The position numbers and the translations under genes are program-made. Positions 1 to 11,289 of a stretch of DNA of 64,000 nucleotides are shown piece after piece. Positions within the stretch are counted from its first letter, which is position 1. Every line of letters begins with the position of its first letter. Below the pieces are notes generated by a model that was not told where the DNA came from, searched no databases, and saw only the letters and a list, made by a program, of their open reading frames with translations. Origin of the DNA: Begonia masoniana (Eukaryota; Streptophyta; Magnoliopsida; Cucurbitales; Begoniaceae); the NCBI GenBank assembly GCA_022432975.1, contig CM039509.1, forward strand, positions 45,914,209 through 45,978,208. Direction: 5' to 3'.

Positions 1-2161
1 CATAGAACCGTGAGTCACAACTCGGATTCTGAGGTGGAACAAAACTGTGCTTACCCCAACTTTTTATACCTCTTTATCAGGTGTTTGTCTCGATGTGTGA
101 TATCCAAGTGAAGTTTTGCCTCAATTGTCCTCTAAATTCATGGTTACTTGGTAGTTTTCAGAGACATCATTTCTCTCTAGTTCTAGGCCGATTTGAATCT
201 TCTATCAACTTCTTATCTTCGGTCCCATTTGCTGGCCAAGTCTTGACAAAAAGTTTATTGTCTTCCACCTTAGTTGGTGACTTCCTTGATGGTTCTCAGG
301 TTCTCAATACACGTGATTCTTATCACTTTAAGTTAAAACCTTGAAGATAAAATAGATAATTTAGGTTCTAACCACAAATCCAGTAACAGTCAATTTCATT
401 TGCTTGACACGTTCAGTTCTTTCAGAAAAAAATTTATTTCTTTTATGTAATTTAATAATTGAATATAATAGGTTGTTAACTATTCAAATTAATATTTTAC
501 TTTTCAGAATTTAGTTTAACAAAGAGTAGCTTCTTTTTCTTCGTAGCTAACTATTTTAATAGTAAAACTACTGGTGATTATTAAAAAAATCACAATAATA
601 CAAAATTGACCCACAATTACAATTTAATTTTATATTTTAATCACACACTTATTTTGTATTAAGAGTAATTCATTCATGAATCTAATAATTATATGAAAGT
701 ATAAATATTTAAAATAATAATTTTTGTAAATTACGTAGAATTAGAAGGAAGAGTATCAATTATCATTTATCAATTAAGAAAATCACAAAAAAAGGCTATT
801 ATAGTCTTTTACGTCCATCTCAATATTAGGGCTTCCAGCTATATATATATACACATATAACATGAGGTTCATTTTGCAGACTGCCTCTCGAAGTTGCAGC
901 TTCGATTGGCAGATCTGCAGCCTCAGATGCTCCCCGTCGTTCTATTTTTCCGTAATTCGTCAGATTGTCAATGAAATTCCTATGTTGGTGTCGTTGATTA
1001 GTTTTTTTGGGCGCCGTTTTATTGTCTTGCCTATTATGCTTAATCTTGTCCGTTCCATCTGAGCATCTTCTTTGATGTATTTCATCCATAGTTTTTTAGG
1101 CTTTTTTCGCATTTGACAAATTTACTCGCGTTACTGTTGATGTCGATTGGTTATAGGACAGTGACGGCCAATTTACGTACAGTCAAGCTGTGAAAGCTCT
1201 GCCATTAAGGGCTTAGCTAGTTGATCTTGGTTTCTCATTCCGCTTTCGGATCGATATTTCTCGGCTTTTGGAAGAAGATAATTACTCATGAAAGGCAATA
1301 AATTAGAGTCTCTGATGCGCTATTTTCCGTAGTGTTTTCAGCGCTGTACGTTGCCGATATGAACTTGGGAGCTGAGATTCTGGCATTTGTCTTTTCTTTC
1401 TGGGTCTCATGCATTCAGACGCTCCCATATTTAACAATATTACAAACACCAAATTTCAGAATACATTTGTTTTGTTGCTGAAAATTTATTGAGCTTGTAA
1501 CTACATTCACATATGCACATGTATGATAAACAAATGATCGATGGAATGAAAACGTTCGGACAATGAGTTTGTTGATCGAAACTTGGGAAATGATTGATCA
1601 AGTAGAATTGAGCTTTCAACGTTATTAGTTCGACAATTGCTTTGAGTTTGGTGATTGTTGCTTCACGGGTTTGAAAGTATATGTTGGAGCCCCATTTACT
1701 GAATGTAAATTAGTGGACATTTTTCATCCTCTAATTGTATGATTGACTGCAAGTTATGTGACACAAGATTCACAGGTTAGTCCATGAACTTATGGTAAAT
1801 GGTTGCTCATGCAAACAGATCAACAAACGTTTGAGTTAGTGGCGCCTTTCTGGTTGTGTAAAAGTTGGTTTGCAGTTTCTGGTTTGGCTGAGTTTATATC
1901 GGCAGTTTTTGTTATCTATTTAGGAGTTTTATTACTTCATTATAAATAGATGGATTAGTGGGTTAAAAGTTAATTAGAATTGAAATTTAGAGCGAGTTAG
2001 AAAATGGAGAGCAAGTTAGCTCCGGGAAATTTTTTTTTCCTGTGTTATTGAGTAATTATGCCTACTATGCCAAAGCATTACAAAAACACTTATTTTCTTG
2101 ATTTTTTAATAAATTTGTTGTTAAAAGCTTGTGCGGGACAATTTGTGCGAATTAAATAAAT
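1..2161. other. Low-copy DNA, no recognised gene
   Basis: No coding region here could be tied to a known family; the longest frames (81-344 plus, 826-1089 minus) show no domain and the second is AT-flanked. Around 820-860 there is a TATA-like run (TATATATATA at 841-850), followed by a moderately GC-rich, non-repetitive stretch to about 1440, which could be a promoter and untranslated leader or a non-coding transcript. This is inference only. The right edge is the start of the hAT relic. Confidence 0.4.
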
Positions 2162-2328
2162 TAGTGGTGTTAAATAGGCGGCCTAGCGAGTTGGCCCGCC
2201 TGCTTGGTTCGGGATTGTAGTAGGGAACAGGCCAGGAAAGTCAGCTCGGCGGGCCGGCTTGTTCGGTCAAAAGATAATTTAATGCTAGTGGTAGCAAAAT
2301 TTGTATCACAATGCGAATTGTCTTAATC

Positions 2329-2498
2329 GTTCACCGATAATGATGAATTTAAAAAATTTATGAAAGAGTATGATATTTCTAGTTTTAAACGTGTTTCTAG
2401 AAGTACAACTATAAATGGTAAAATTAAAATGTTTAATAATATTAAAAATAAATTAATTTTATTTTTTTCAAACGATTCTTCAATATCTATTTGTATTA
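2329..2498 (+). pseudogene. hAT transposase fragment, N-terminal part of catalytic region
   Basis: An open stretch of about 56 codons reads FTDNDEFKKFMKEYDISS and continues through SRSTTINGK and LFFSNDSS, which aligns by eye with the segment of plant hAT (RICESLEEPER/DAYSLEEPER-like) transposases just before the first catalytic Asp. It lacks an upstream BED zinc finger and a start. It is cut at the TSD of the 702-bp MITE and resumes at 3210. A remnant only. Confidence 0.65.
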
Positions 2499-3200
2499 GG
2501 GAAAAATGCAAAATTAACCTTAATGTTTAGGAAATAAGCAAAAAAAAGAAAGAAGTTTGGTTTTAGGCAAAAACCAAACTTCTACAAAGTTTCGTAATTT
2601 TATTTATTTATTTGATATAATAATTATAATAAATCGTACAAACATTAAAAACTCACGACAATTTTTACATAATTTTATCATAATGTAATGGACATGTGGT
2701 AAACATTTCAAGTATATTAAATATCGTTTGCTATTTTTTTAAAATTAATTTTAGTTTCTTCTTCAGTTTATAAATTAATTTAAAAACAAATAGCAAACGA
2801 TATTTAATATACTTGAAATATTTATCACATGTTCATCACATTATGATAAAATTATGTGAAAAGTTTCGTGATTTTTTAACGCTTGTACAATTTATTATAA
2901 TTATTTTATCAAATAAATAAATAAAATTATAATAAATCGTACGAGCATAAAAAAATGCTAAACTTTCCAGATTATTGTCTCATATTGTGATGAACATGTG
3001 GTAAAAATTTCAAATAAATAGAATATCGTTTGCTATTTGTTTAAAATTAATTTATAAAATAAAAAAAGTTAAAAAAAAAACCGGTCAGAGTCCTTTTTTT
3101 GCCTATTTTCCAAACTTCTTTCATTTTTTTGCCTAAAACCAAACTTCTTTCCTTTTTTTGCCTATTTCCTAAACATTATTGTTGATTTTGCATTTTTCCC
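2499..3200. mobile_element. Mutator-type MITE, 702 bp, with 9-bp TSD
   Basis: It is flanked by a perfect 9-bp TSD, TTTGTATTA (2490-2498 and 3201-3209), inside hAT coding sequence. Ends are inverted: GGGAAAAATGCAAAATTAAC at left, and at right the complement ending GATTTTGCATTTTTCCC. The arms include GTTTGGTTTTAGGC and its complement. The interior is also palindromic: AAATATCGTTTGCTATTT near 2720 faces its complement near 2800, and a third copy lies near 3030. There is no coding capacity. The 9-bp TSD and long AT-rich inverted ends point to the MULE superfamily; that assignment is established knowledge applied to what is visible. Confidence 0.8.
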
Positions 3201-3209
3201 TTTGTATTA

Positions 3210-3890
3210 TCTTTGATTAATGGAGTGCATGTAATGTTATATGTTATTGTTGTTATTTCTCATTTAATTGACGACTCTTAGCAATTAAATAAAAGAATTT
3301 TAGAATTTCGTAATTGAGAATATCTTTGTACTAGTATTACTATTTATAGTTATATTGTTATAATATTGCAAGAATATTCTATTAGAGATAGAATATTTAG
3401 TATAACTATTGATAATATTAGTGGTGAAGATGATGTTATTTCTTATTTTAAAAATTATTTTCAATTAGATATTAATCACGATTCTTTTTTACATTTGAGA
3501 TACGTATGTCATATTTTGAATTTAGTTGTTATAGATAGTGTGATATATATTTTGTTTCATATTGAATTAATTAAATCTATAATTTCTTATGTTATTGAAT
3601 CTAATTCAAGACAACAAGAATATAAAAATTTTTGTAAGGCTGTCCAAGTTAAATCAAGAAAATTAAAAATTGATGTAGGTAATGGGTGCAATTCAACTTA
3701 TTTAATGTTGAAAAATGTTAGGTCATATTGACACGTTATTTGTGCTTTTATTAATGAGAAAACATAGTATTAATAAAATAATATATTTTTTTTTATTTTT
3801 TAAATTATTTTATGATGCTACAAATGAATGTTTAAGAATTTATTATTTCACTTCTTATTTGTACAATATCGACAAATAAATAAATTTAGA
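3210..3890 (+). pseudogene. hAT transposase fragment, RNase-H-like core
   Basis: The hAT frame resumes after the MITE, first with stops (3210-3365), then open at 3366-3731 as a 121-residue stretch. Within it, FSITIDNISGEDD corresponds to the hAT FSITLDNAS motif carrying a catalytic Asp, and CHILNLVV matches the conserved CHILNL block. The ending NSTYLMLKN matches the WNSTYLML block with Trp replaced by Cys (GCNSTYLML). Coding homology continues frameshifted to 3890 (FYDATNECLR-like). The stretch is cut by the LTR-A insertion, with GATAT TSDs at 3891-3895 and 12482-12486. Confidence 0.75.
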
Positions 3891-4378
3891 GATATTGTGA
3901 CAGCCCGAGACCCGATCGGGGTCCGAGGAGCCATCACTCTGGACAGAACAGAAAAACGTGGACTATATTTTTTTTAAAAAAACTTTTAAACTTCTAAAAA
4001 CCTTGACAGAAAATTCACAGAGGAAATCTTCTCTGGAAGTGAAGGTTGGAAGACGTGAAAACAAGAAAAACATGAAACAAAAATGGACGACTGAAATAAA
4101 GGAACAGAATTAAATCATAAAAGAACAGGAACATAAAAATGGGAAACATAAATTGGAAGACGTTCTGTGGGAGGCTACAGTAGCCGTGGACAATCGTGAG
4201 CTGTGGACAAACAAAATCCGTGGACCTTTAAAATCAAAGTCGGGTCTATGGACAAACAGAATCCGTGGACGTTTAAAAATAAAAGCAGTGATCGTGGACG
4301 TTTGAATTAAAAGTCAGAGTCTGTAGACAAAGGAGTCCGTAGACGTTGACAGTAAAAGACAAAAAGCAGTAGACTTTT

Positions 4379-5245
4379 TGATGTGATCCAAGTAGCGACA
4401 AAGCCCAAGCCCAAGAGCAACGATCCAATTGAGGACGTTGGCGGCCCAATGACACGGTCCAAAGCTAAGAAGATGCGTGAGGCCTTGCAAGGATTAATTT
4501 TAGAGATCCAAGGGAGAGAGGAGCCGCGACAACTTGATCTAAAACTATTGAATGTGTCGAGGATTGAAGATAATCAAAATCAAGTTGAAGCAAGGGAGGC
4601 CAAAGATGTATGAAGATTTACATGTGCCATGTACGTGCACGTGCAAGAATTAAAAAGTCACATGAGAAGCACATGCAAATCCAAACAAATCACGTATAAG
4701 AGATTTTATCCGACAGAATCTACTCAAATCAATTCAAATCATATTCAAACGTAGTTTAAACGTAAGATGATATCTTATCATGCAAAGAATCATTATCTCA
4801 CGATTTTATTAGTTATTTTATTTTTATTTTCGTTTTTTTTTTATTATTTAATTTAATTTTCATGTGTAGCCTATTTAATGGCAAAACACTTTTGATTTAG
4901 GAGAACAAGTTTGAATTAAAAAAATTGAGTGTTTTTTTAGAGAGGATTTCTCTTTAGTTCTTTGCGAAGAACAACGATCTTCTTCAAGTCACGCTTGAAG
5001 AATCTCGCTTGATAGCTTTGGTTCTTACCAACGAGTTTGGTCTGGGTCAAGCTCCTGTTTTGATAGCTTTGGTTCAGCCAACAGGTGTGGCTCGGGTCAA
5101 GCTCCTGTTTTGATAACTAGGGTTCCATCGAATTCTTCGATTGGGGTCTTAGTTCCTTACTTTGTTCTTGAATCAAAAGGCGTTCCTTTCAATTATTCCG
5201 CGTTGTTGTCGGGTCCCGGGTCCTTTCGATCCGAGGTTCGCATCA
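4379..5245 (+). repeat. 5' LTR of the gypsy element
   Basis: It starts TGATGTGATCCAAG and ends CGAGGTTCGCATCA, immediately before the PBS. Its first 235 bases carry a copy of the C-terminal tail frame of pol (GGPMTRSKAKKMREALQGLI), because in the 3' copy pol runs into the LTR. Confidence 0.95.
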
Positions 5246-5247
5246 GT

Positions 5248-5259
5248 TGGTATCAGAGC
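5248..5259 (+). promoter_or_regulatory. Primer binding site, initiator tRNA-Met
   Basis: TGGTATCAGAGC, two bases after the 5' LTR, is complementary to the 3' end of plant initiator tRNA-Met and is the standard minus-strand priming site. The leader after it (5260-6053) is A/T-rich and holds three imperfect copies of an AGTTGTCAAAAGT plus A-run repeat at about 5455-5550. Confidence 0.95.
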
Positions 5260-6053
5260 TTCGGTTCCTTGATTCAAGAAGCTATCTTTAATTTTTTGTT
5301 ATCAATATTTTCTTCATCTTATTCTATTCGTCCTAGTACTCAAAAAAGCACAAAAAAAAAAAAATCATTTTTTTTTCCATCCTTATTATCAAGTCTCGAT
5401 TTTTATCATCAATTTTTTTTCTTCTTGTGAATTCTCCTCTTGAAATTCGAAGAGTACAAAAAAAAAAGAGTTGTCAAAAGTAAAAAAAAAAAAAAGAGTT
5501 GTCAAAAGTAAAAAAAAAAAGGAGTTGTGAGAAGTCAAAAAAAAAAAAAAAATCGAAATTTTGTTCTAGAGATTTTGAAATTTCTAGCCTTTTAAATTCA
5601 AAAATTCGTAAATAAGTGTTCTTTGAAAATTCAATTATTGAATTTCATTCGAAATATTGTCTTTATCCAAATTTATTCTTTGAATGTTCAAATTGTTGAA
5701 TCTTCATTTGAAATATTGTCATCATCTAAACTTTTGTCTTATTTCAATCATACCTTTGATTTAGCCATCTTTACAAGTTTGAACTTTTAAGCTTTAAAGT
5801 TTGATTTTTTTTATAGTTTGGCTTGTTGAATATTTACCATCGATCAAGTTCTTACGTAAAGAACTAAAAGGGAGATCTAGAGGTAAAAGGCAAGAGGGTG
5901 AGACTATTATAGAAAAAGCCTTAATTTTTTAGCGAAACACGAGTGGAGTGACATCCATTGAGAGCAAACACGTGAGGGAGAGGTAAGGTCCATTACTTGA
6001 TTTTTTTATTTTTTTATTTTTTTTACTTCTAACTATTTTCTTTTATTTTCTTA

Positions 6054-9000
6054 TTGTGGTCGGAAAAGAAAATCATGAGTGGAGAACAAAACGAGGTGGA
6101 CTTAAAATTGTTCATGAAAGCCATGCAAGAAAATTTCAAGGCTTTAAATACGAGGATGGACCGATTGGAATCTCCATCCCCTAGTCATATGCGGCAAAGG
6201 AAGGATTTTGATGTAGAATTCGAAGAGTATAATGGATATTATCAAAGGGAAAGAAATGATAGGTCGTACCGAGGAGATGGTGATCTAAGTAACATCAAGG
6301 TAAATATCCCTTCTTTCCAAGGAAAAAGTGATCCCGAGGTGTATTTGGAATGGGAAAGAAAGGTGGACCTATTGTTTGAATACCAAAACTACACGGATGA
6401 AAAAAAACTTAAATTGGTCACAATGAAGTTCACGGACTACGCTAACAATTGGTGGGACGAACTAGTAAAGTATCGAAGAAGGTATGGTGAGTCACAAGTT
6501 CAGACATGGAAGGACATGAAGGCACTCATGCGAAAAAGATTTGTTTCATCTCAGTATTATAGAGATTTCTGTCGAAAACTCCAAAACTTGACTCAAGGTT
6601 ATAAAAGCGTGGAAGATTATTATAAAGAGATGAAAATAGCCATGAAAAGAGCTAATGTGGAGGAAGATGACGAAGAAACAATGACTCAATTTGTTAGAGG
6701 ACTAAATAGAGAGATAGCAGATGTCGTAAATCTACAACATTATGTGGACTTAGAAGAATTGCTTCACAAGTCAATCAAGATCGAACGACAACTAAGAGCA
6801 AAACGGAATTCTAAGATGAGATCAACTTTGAATTCATCGTGGAAATCAAATTGGGAAGATGAAAGTTCAAAACCGAGAAAGGAACCTAAGAGCAAACCCG
6901 CTGCTACCAATGTATTCTCACAAAAATTCAAGACCAATGGATCAAAGAACGAGTATGCATTGGTTAACAATGGAAGACCTATGATCCTTACACCATTAAA
7001 GTCGTGGGAGGCAATTGAAGATCAAGAGAGGATCACGAAGGAATTTCAAATCATAAAGGACGAGAGAGAGAAAGAAAAAGGTGAAAAGAAATTAGTTGAA
7101 AAAGAGAGAGAAAGTGGTGAAAAGAAATTAGTGGAAAAAGAGGCCAAAATAGAAAAAGAAAGTGGAGAAAGAAAAATAGTTGAAAAAAGTACAAAGAGGG
7201 GTGAAAAATCGAGGGAGGAAGAGAGAAAAATCGAGGGAAAAGAGATAAAAGCCGAGGGAGAGAGTGAACAAAAGTCAAGTGAGAAACAAATCGTGTTGAT
7301 GAACAAAAGTGAGGATAAGCGTGAGATGATTTTGCTTTTATATAAAGATGTTTATTTATCATCTAATGACTTACCAATTTTTCTTCCAAGTGCTGTGATT
7401 TCTCTTTTGCAGGAGTTTAAGGATGTATTCCCAGAGGAGTTACCGAAAGGAGTACCACCACTTAGAGGAATCGAGCATCAAATTGATTTCATCCCGGGTG
7501 CAACAATTTCAAATCGACCGGCATATCGAGCAAATCCAGAGGAAACAAATGAAATTCAAAGACAAGTGGACGAGCTAATGGACAAGGGTCTAGTGAAAGA
7601 AAGCCTAAGCCCATTCTCGGTACCCGTGATATTGGTGCCAAAGAAGGACGGATCATGGAGGATGTGTGTGGATTGTCGAGCAATCAATAAAATAACGGTA
7701 AAGTATCGACATCCTATACCAAGGTTAGATGACATGCTTGATGAATTACATGGTGCTTGTTTATACTCAAAAATTGATTTAAAGAATGGATATTATCAAA
7801 TTCGTATGAAAAAGGGAGACGAGTGGAAAACTGTTTTCAAAATAAAATTTGGACTTTATGAGTGGTTAGTCATGCCTTTTGGATTAACTAATGCACCTTT
7901 GTTAGTTTTGCCAAATTTTGATAAAACATTTGAGATTGAATGTGATGCGTCGGGAAAAGGAATTGGTGGTGTTTTGATGCAGGATATGAAGCCGATTGCT
8001 TACTTTAGTGAAAAGCTTAGTGGCGCGGTCTTAAACTATCCAACATACGATAAGGAGTTGTATGCCTTGGTGAAAACGTTACAAACGTGGCAACACTACT
8101 TGTGGCCCAAGGAGTTCATCATCCATTCCGACCATGAAAGCCTAAAACACTTAAAGACACAAGGAAAGTTGCACAAGAGACATGCAAAGTGGATGGAGTT
8201 CATAGAGACCTTTCCTTATGTTATTCATTATAAAAAAGGTAAAGAGAATGTGGTTGCCGATGCATTGTCAAGAAGGTACGTGCTTATAACTACTTTACAA
8301 TCTAAGTTGTTAGGATTTGATTTAATAAAGAACTTATATGAATCGGACTCAGATTTTGATCTTGTTTGGAAAGAATGTGAGAAGCATGCGTGTAATGATT
8401 ATTATAAACATGATGGATTTTTATTTAAAAAGGATAAACTTTGTATCCTTAAATGTTCTTTAAGAGAGTTACTTGTTAGAGAGACTCATGGAGGAAGGTT
8501 AATGGGACACTTTGGAGTTACTAAAACATTGAGTGTGCTTTGTGAACATTTTTATTGGCTGAAAATGAGGCATCATGTTCAAGCCATTTGTGATAAGTGC
8601 ATTGAGTGTAGGAAGGCCAAATCAAAGATTAAACCTTATGGAAAGTACACTCCTCTACCTATTCCTAACCAACCTTGGGTGGACATATCGATGGATTTTG
8701 TGATTGGTTTGCCGAGGACACAAGGAGGGAAAGATAGCATATTTGTGGTAGTGGATAGGTTTAGTAAGATGGCTCACTTTATAGCATGCTCAAAGACAAA
8801 CGACGCTACTCATGTGGCGGACTTATTCTTCAAAGAAGTTGTGTGTTTACACGGAATTCCTAAAACCATTGTGAGTGATAGAGATGTAAAGTTCCTAAGT
8901 CACTTTTGGAGAACTTTGTAGAGTAAGCTAGGAACAAAACTTTTATTCTCAACCGTGGCACACCCCCAAACGGATGGACAAACAGAAGTGGTAAATAGAA

Positions 9001-9791
9001 CACTTTCTACCTTGTTAAGAGCGATTATTTCTAAAAATTTAAAATAATGGGAAAAATGTTTACCTCATGTTGAATTTGCTTATAATAGAGTTGTTCATTC
9101 TACTACTTCATATTCACCATTTGAAATTGTTTATGGATTTAATCCTTTATCTCCTCTTGATATTTTATCTCTACCTACTAACGAGTTTGTTAATTTTGAT
9201 GGAGAGAAAAAAGCTAAATTTGTTAGGGACTTACATCTGAAAGTACAAGAGAACATTCGAGAGAGAAACGAGCATTATGCACGTCAAGCAAACAAAAGCC
9301 GTAAAAAGATTATATTTGAACCCGGAGATTGGGTTTGGCTACATCTTCGAAAAGAGAGGTTTCCAAATCAACGAAAAAGCAAGTTGGATCCACGAGGAGA
9401 TGGACCATTTCAAGTCCTTGAATGCATAAACGACAATGCCTACAAGATCGACTTACCTAGCGAATATGGTAATGTTAGTGCATCTTTTAATGTTAGTGAC
9501 TTATCTTTATATGATGCAGGAGATTTGAGGACGAATCTTTTCGAAGAGGGAGGGAATGATGTGATCCAAGCAGCGACAAAGCCCAAGCCCAAGAGCAAAG
9601 ATCCAATTGAGGACATTGGCGGCCCAATGACACGGTCCAAAGCTAAGAAGATGCGTGAGGCCTTGCAAGGATTAATTTTAGAGATCCAAGGGAGAGAGGA
9701 GCCGCGACAACTTGATCTAAAACTATTGAATGTGTCGAGGATTGAAGATAATCAAAATCAAGTTGAAGCAAGGGAGGCCAAAGATGCATGA
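6054..9791 (+). pseudogene. gag-pol polyprotein, with two stops and two in-frame deletions
   Basis: A single frame spans gag to the C-terminal tail. Residues about 75-260 are a retrotransposon gag domain ([16 protein letters not shown]). Residues about 330-430 are a charged [17 protein letters not shown] repeat. RT begins near residue 465 with the [18 protein letters not shown] and [12 protein letters not shown] blocks, then jumps straight to [16 protein letters not shown] of RNase H, so the YxDD catalytic box and thumb are absent. The gag zinc knuckle and aspartic protease are also missing. RNase H ([16 protein letters not shown]) and integrase (MGHFG, CDKCIEC, DISMDF, SDRDVKF) follow. Stops are TAG at 8919 (an expected Trp) and TAA at 9045; [12 protein letters not shown] and the GPF module lie beyond the first stop. 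It cannot encode active RT; with help in trans it could only be non-autonomous. Confidence 0.9.
9543..9556 (+). promoter_or_regulatory. Polypurine tract of the gypsy element
   Basis: GAAGAGGGAGGGAA directly precedes the 3' LTR and is the plus-strand priming site. It is also coding: the pol tail frame reads through it. Confidence 0.9.
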
Positions 9792-10422
9792 AGATTTACA
9801 TGTGCCATGCACGTGCACGTGCAAGAATTAAAAAGTCACATGAGAAGCACATGCAAATCCAAACAAATCACGTATAAGAGATTTTATCCGACAGAATCTA
9901 CTCAAATCAATTCAAATCATATTCAAACGTAGTTTAAACGTGAGATGATATCTTTTCATGCAAAGGATCATTATCTCACGATTTTATTAGTTATTTTATT
10001 TTTATTTTCATTTTTTTTTGTTATTTAATTTAATTTTCATGTGTAGCCTATTTAATGACAAAACACTTTTGATTTAGGAGAACAAGTTTGAATTAAAAAA
10101 ATTGAGTGTTTTTTTAGAGAGGATTTCTCTTTAGTTCTTTGCGAAGAACAACGATCTTCTTCAAGTCACGCTTGAAGAATCTCGCTTGATAGCTTTGGTT
10201 CTTACCAACGAGTTTGGTCTGGGTCAAGCTCCTGTTTTGATAGCTTTGGTTCAGCCAACAGGTGTGGCTCGGGTCAAGCTCCTGTTTTGATAACTAGGAT
10301 TCCATCGAATTCTTCGATTGGGGTCTTAGTTCCTTACTTTGTTCTTGAATCAAAAGGCGTTCCTTTCAATTATTCCGCGTTGTTGTCGGGTCCCGGGTCC
10401 TTTCGATCCGAGGTTCGCATCA
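9557..10422 (+). repeat. 3' LTR of the gypsy element
   Basis: It is near-identical to 4379-5245. The pol frame enters it and stops at 9789-9791, giving an LTR-encoded C-terminal tail of about 78 residues. It ends CGCATCA followed by the TSD CTTTT. Confidence 0.95.
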
Positions 10423-11289
10423 CTTTTAGACTTAGCCGAATGTGTGCAAACCTGAAGGACAGAAACTGGAAAGCAGAGTGGACGTTGAAAGGTAGAAAGC
10501 AGAATGGACGACTGTTTTGAAGAAGGCGTGGACGACTATCTTCAAAGGCAGCTTGGACTTTTAAGAAAAACAGAAGGCAGGATGGACGATAAAAACAGAA
10601 GGTAGGATGGACGACTATTTTAATAGAGGGCGTAGACGACTGAGCCCAAAGGCGAAATAGACCATTATTTTGAAGGCAGAATGGACGTGGACGACTGTTT
10701 TACAGAAGAGAATGACAACTGTTTTAAAAGGGCAGAAGTGACTGTGGACGACTAACACTAAGCCAAAATACTGGAAAATTTGAAAACCAGAAACAGAAGG
10801 CAGAATGGACGATAAAATTTAAAGACAGAATGAACAATAAATATAGAAGAACTTATAACAGAATGCACAAGGACAGAAAGCATAAAAACTTCAAACTTCA
10901 GAGACTGATTTAAAACATAACTTTAACACATGTTTAAAGGAATACGATAGGATTTTTAAGAAAACAAACTGCATGGATAACTCTAAAACCAAAGACCATC
11001 CATGCACAGACTAACAGAGAAAATATTCCAAACAATTCCAGAATACTTCAGAACATAAATTCAACTGTCAAATACAAAGGTTTTAATTTCATCAACAATA
11101 GAACCTATACTTCACAAAATTTCCAACAGAGTTTTTAAACAAAACACAAAACTATAACAGAGTTTTTAAAACCAAAACACCAGAATCTTAGTAAAATTTA
11201 CAGACATGAACTTCACTTTAGAAACTTAAACCTCTGAACAGAAATATGTCTGGCTGCAGCAATCAATCCACATGAGCTCGATCCGTCAA

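Larger units (their letters stand above)
4379..10422 (+). mobile_element. Ty3/gypsy LTR retrotransposon, internally deleted, young
   Basis: A complete insertion of 6,044 bp with a perfect 5-bp TSD CTTTT (4374-4378, 10423-10427). It has two LTRs of 867 and 866 bp, a tRNA-iMet PBS, one long gag-pol frame with two in-frame stops, and a PPT. By eye the LTRs differ at about 12 substitutions and one 1-bp indel, roughly 1.4 percent, which indicates recent insertion. The pol motifs ([24 protein letters not shown]) are those of plant Ty3/gypsy elements; I see no chromodomain after the GPF module, and the lineage is undetermined. It lies inside LTR-A copy A1. Confidence 0.95.

Noticed and set aside
81..344. 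87-residue plus-strand frame at the window start
   Set aside because: No motif or composition supporting a gene; may belong to a feature cut by the window edge.
826..1089. Possible small gene on either strand near a TATA-like run
   Set aside because: Frames have no recognisable domain or splice structure and no homology could be seen; kept only as an unassigned region.
7046..7362. Minus-strand Ser/Phe-rich frames opposite gag
   Set aside because: Shadows of the Glu/Lys-rich repeat segment of the gypsy frame.
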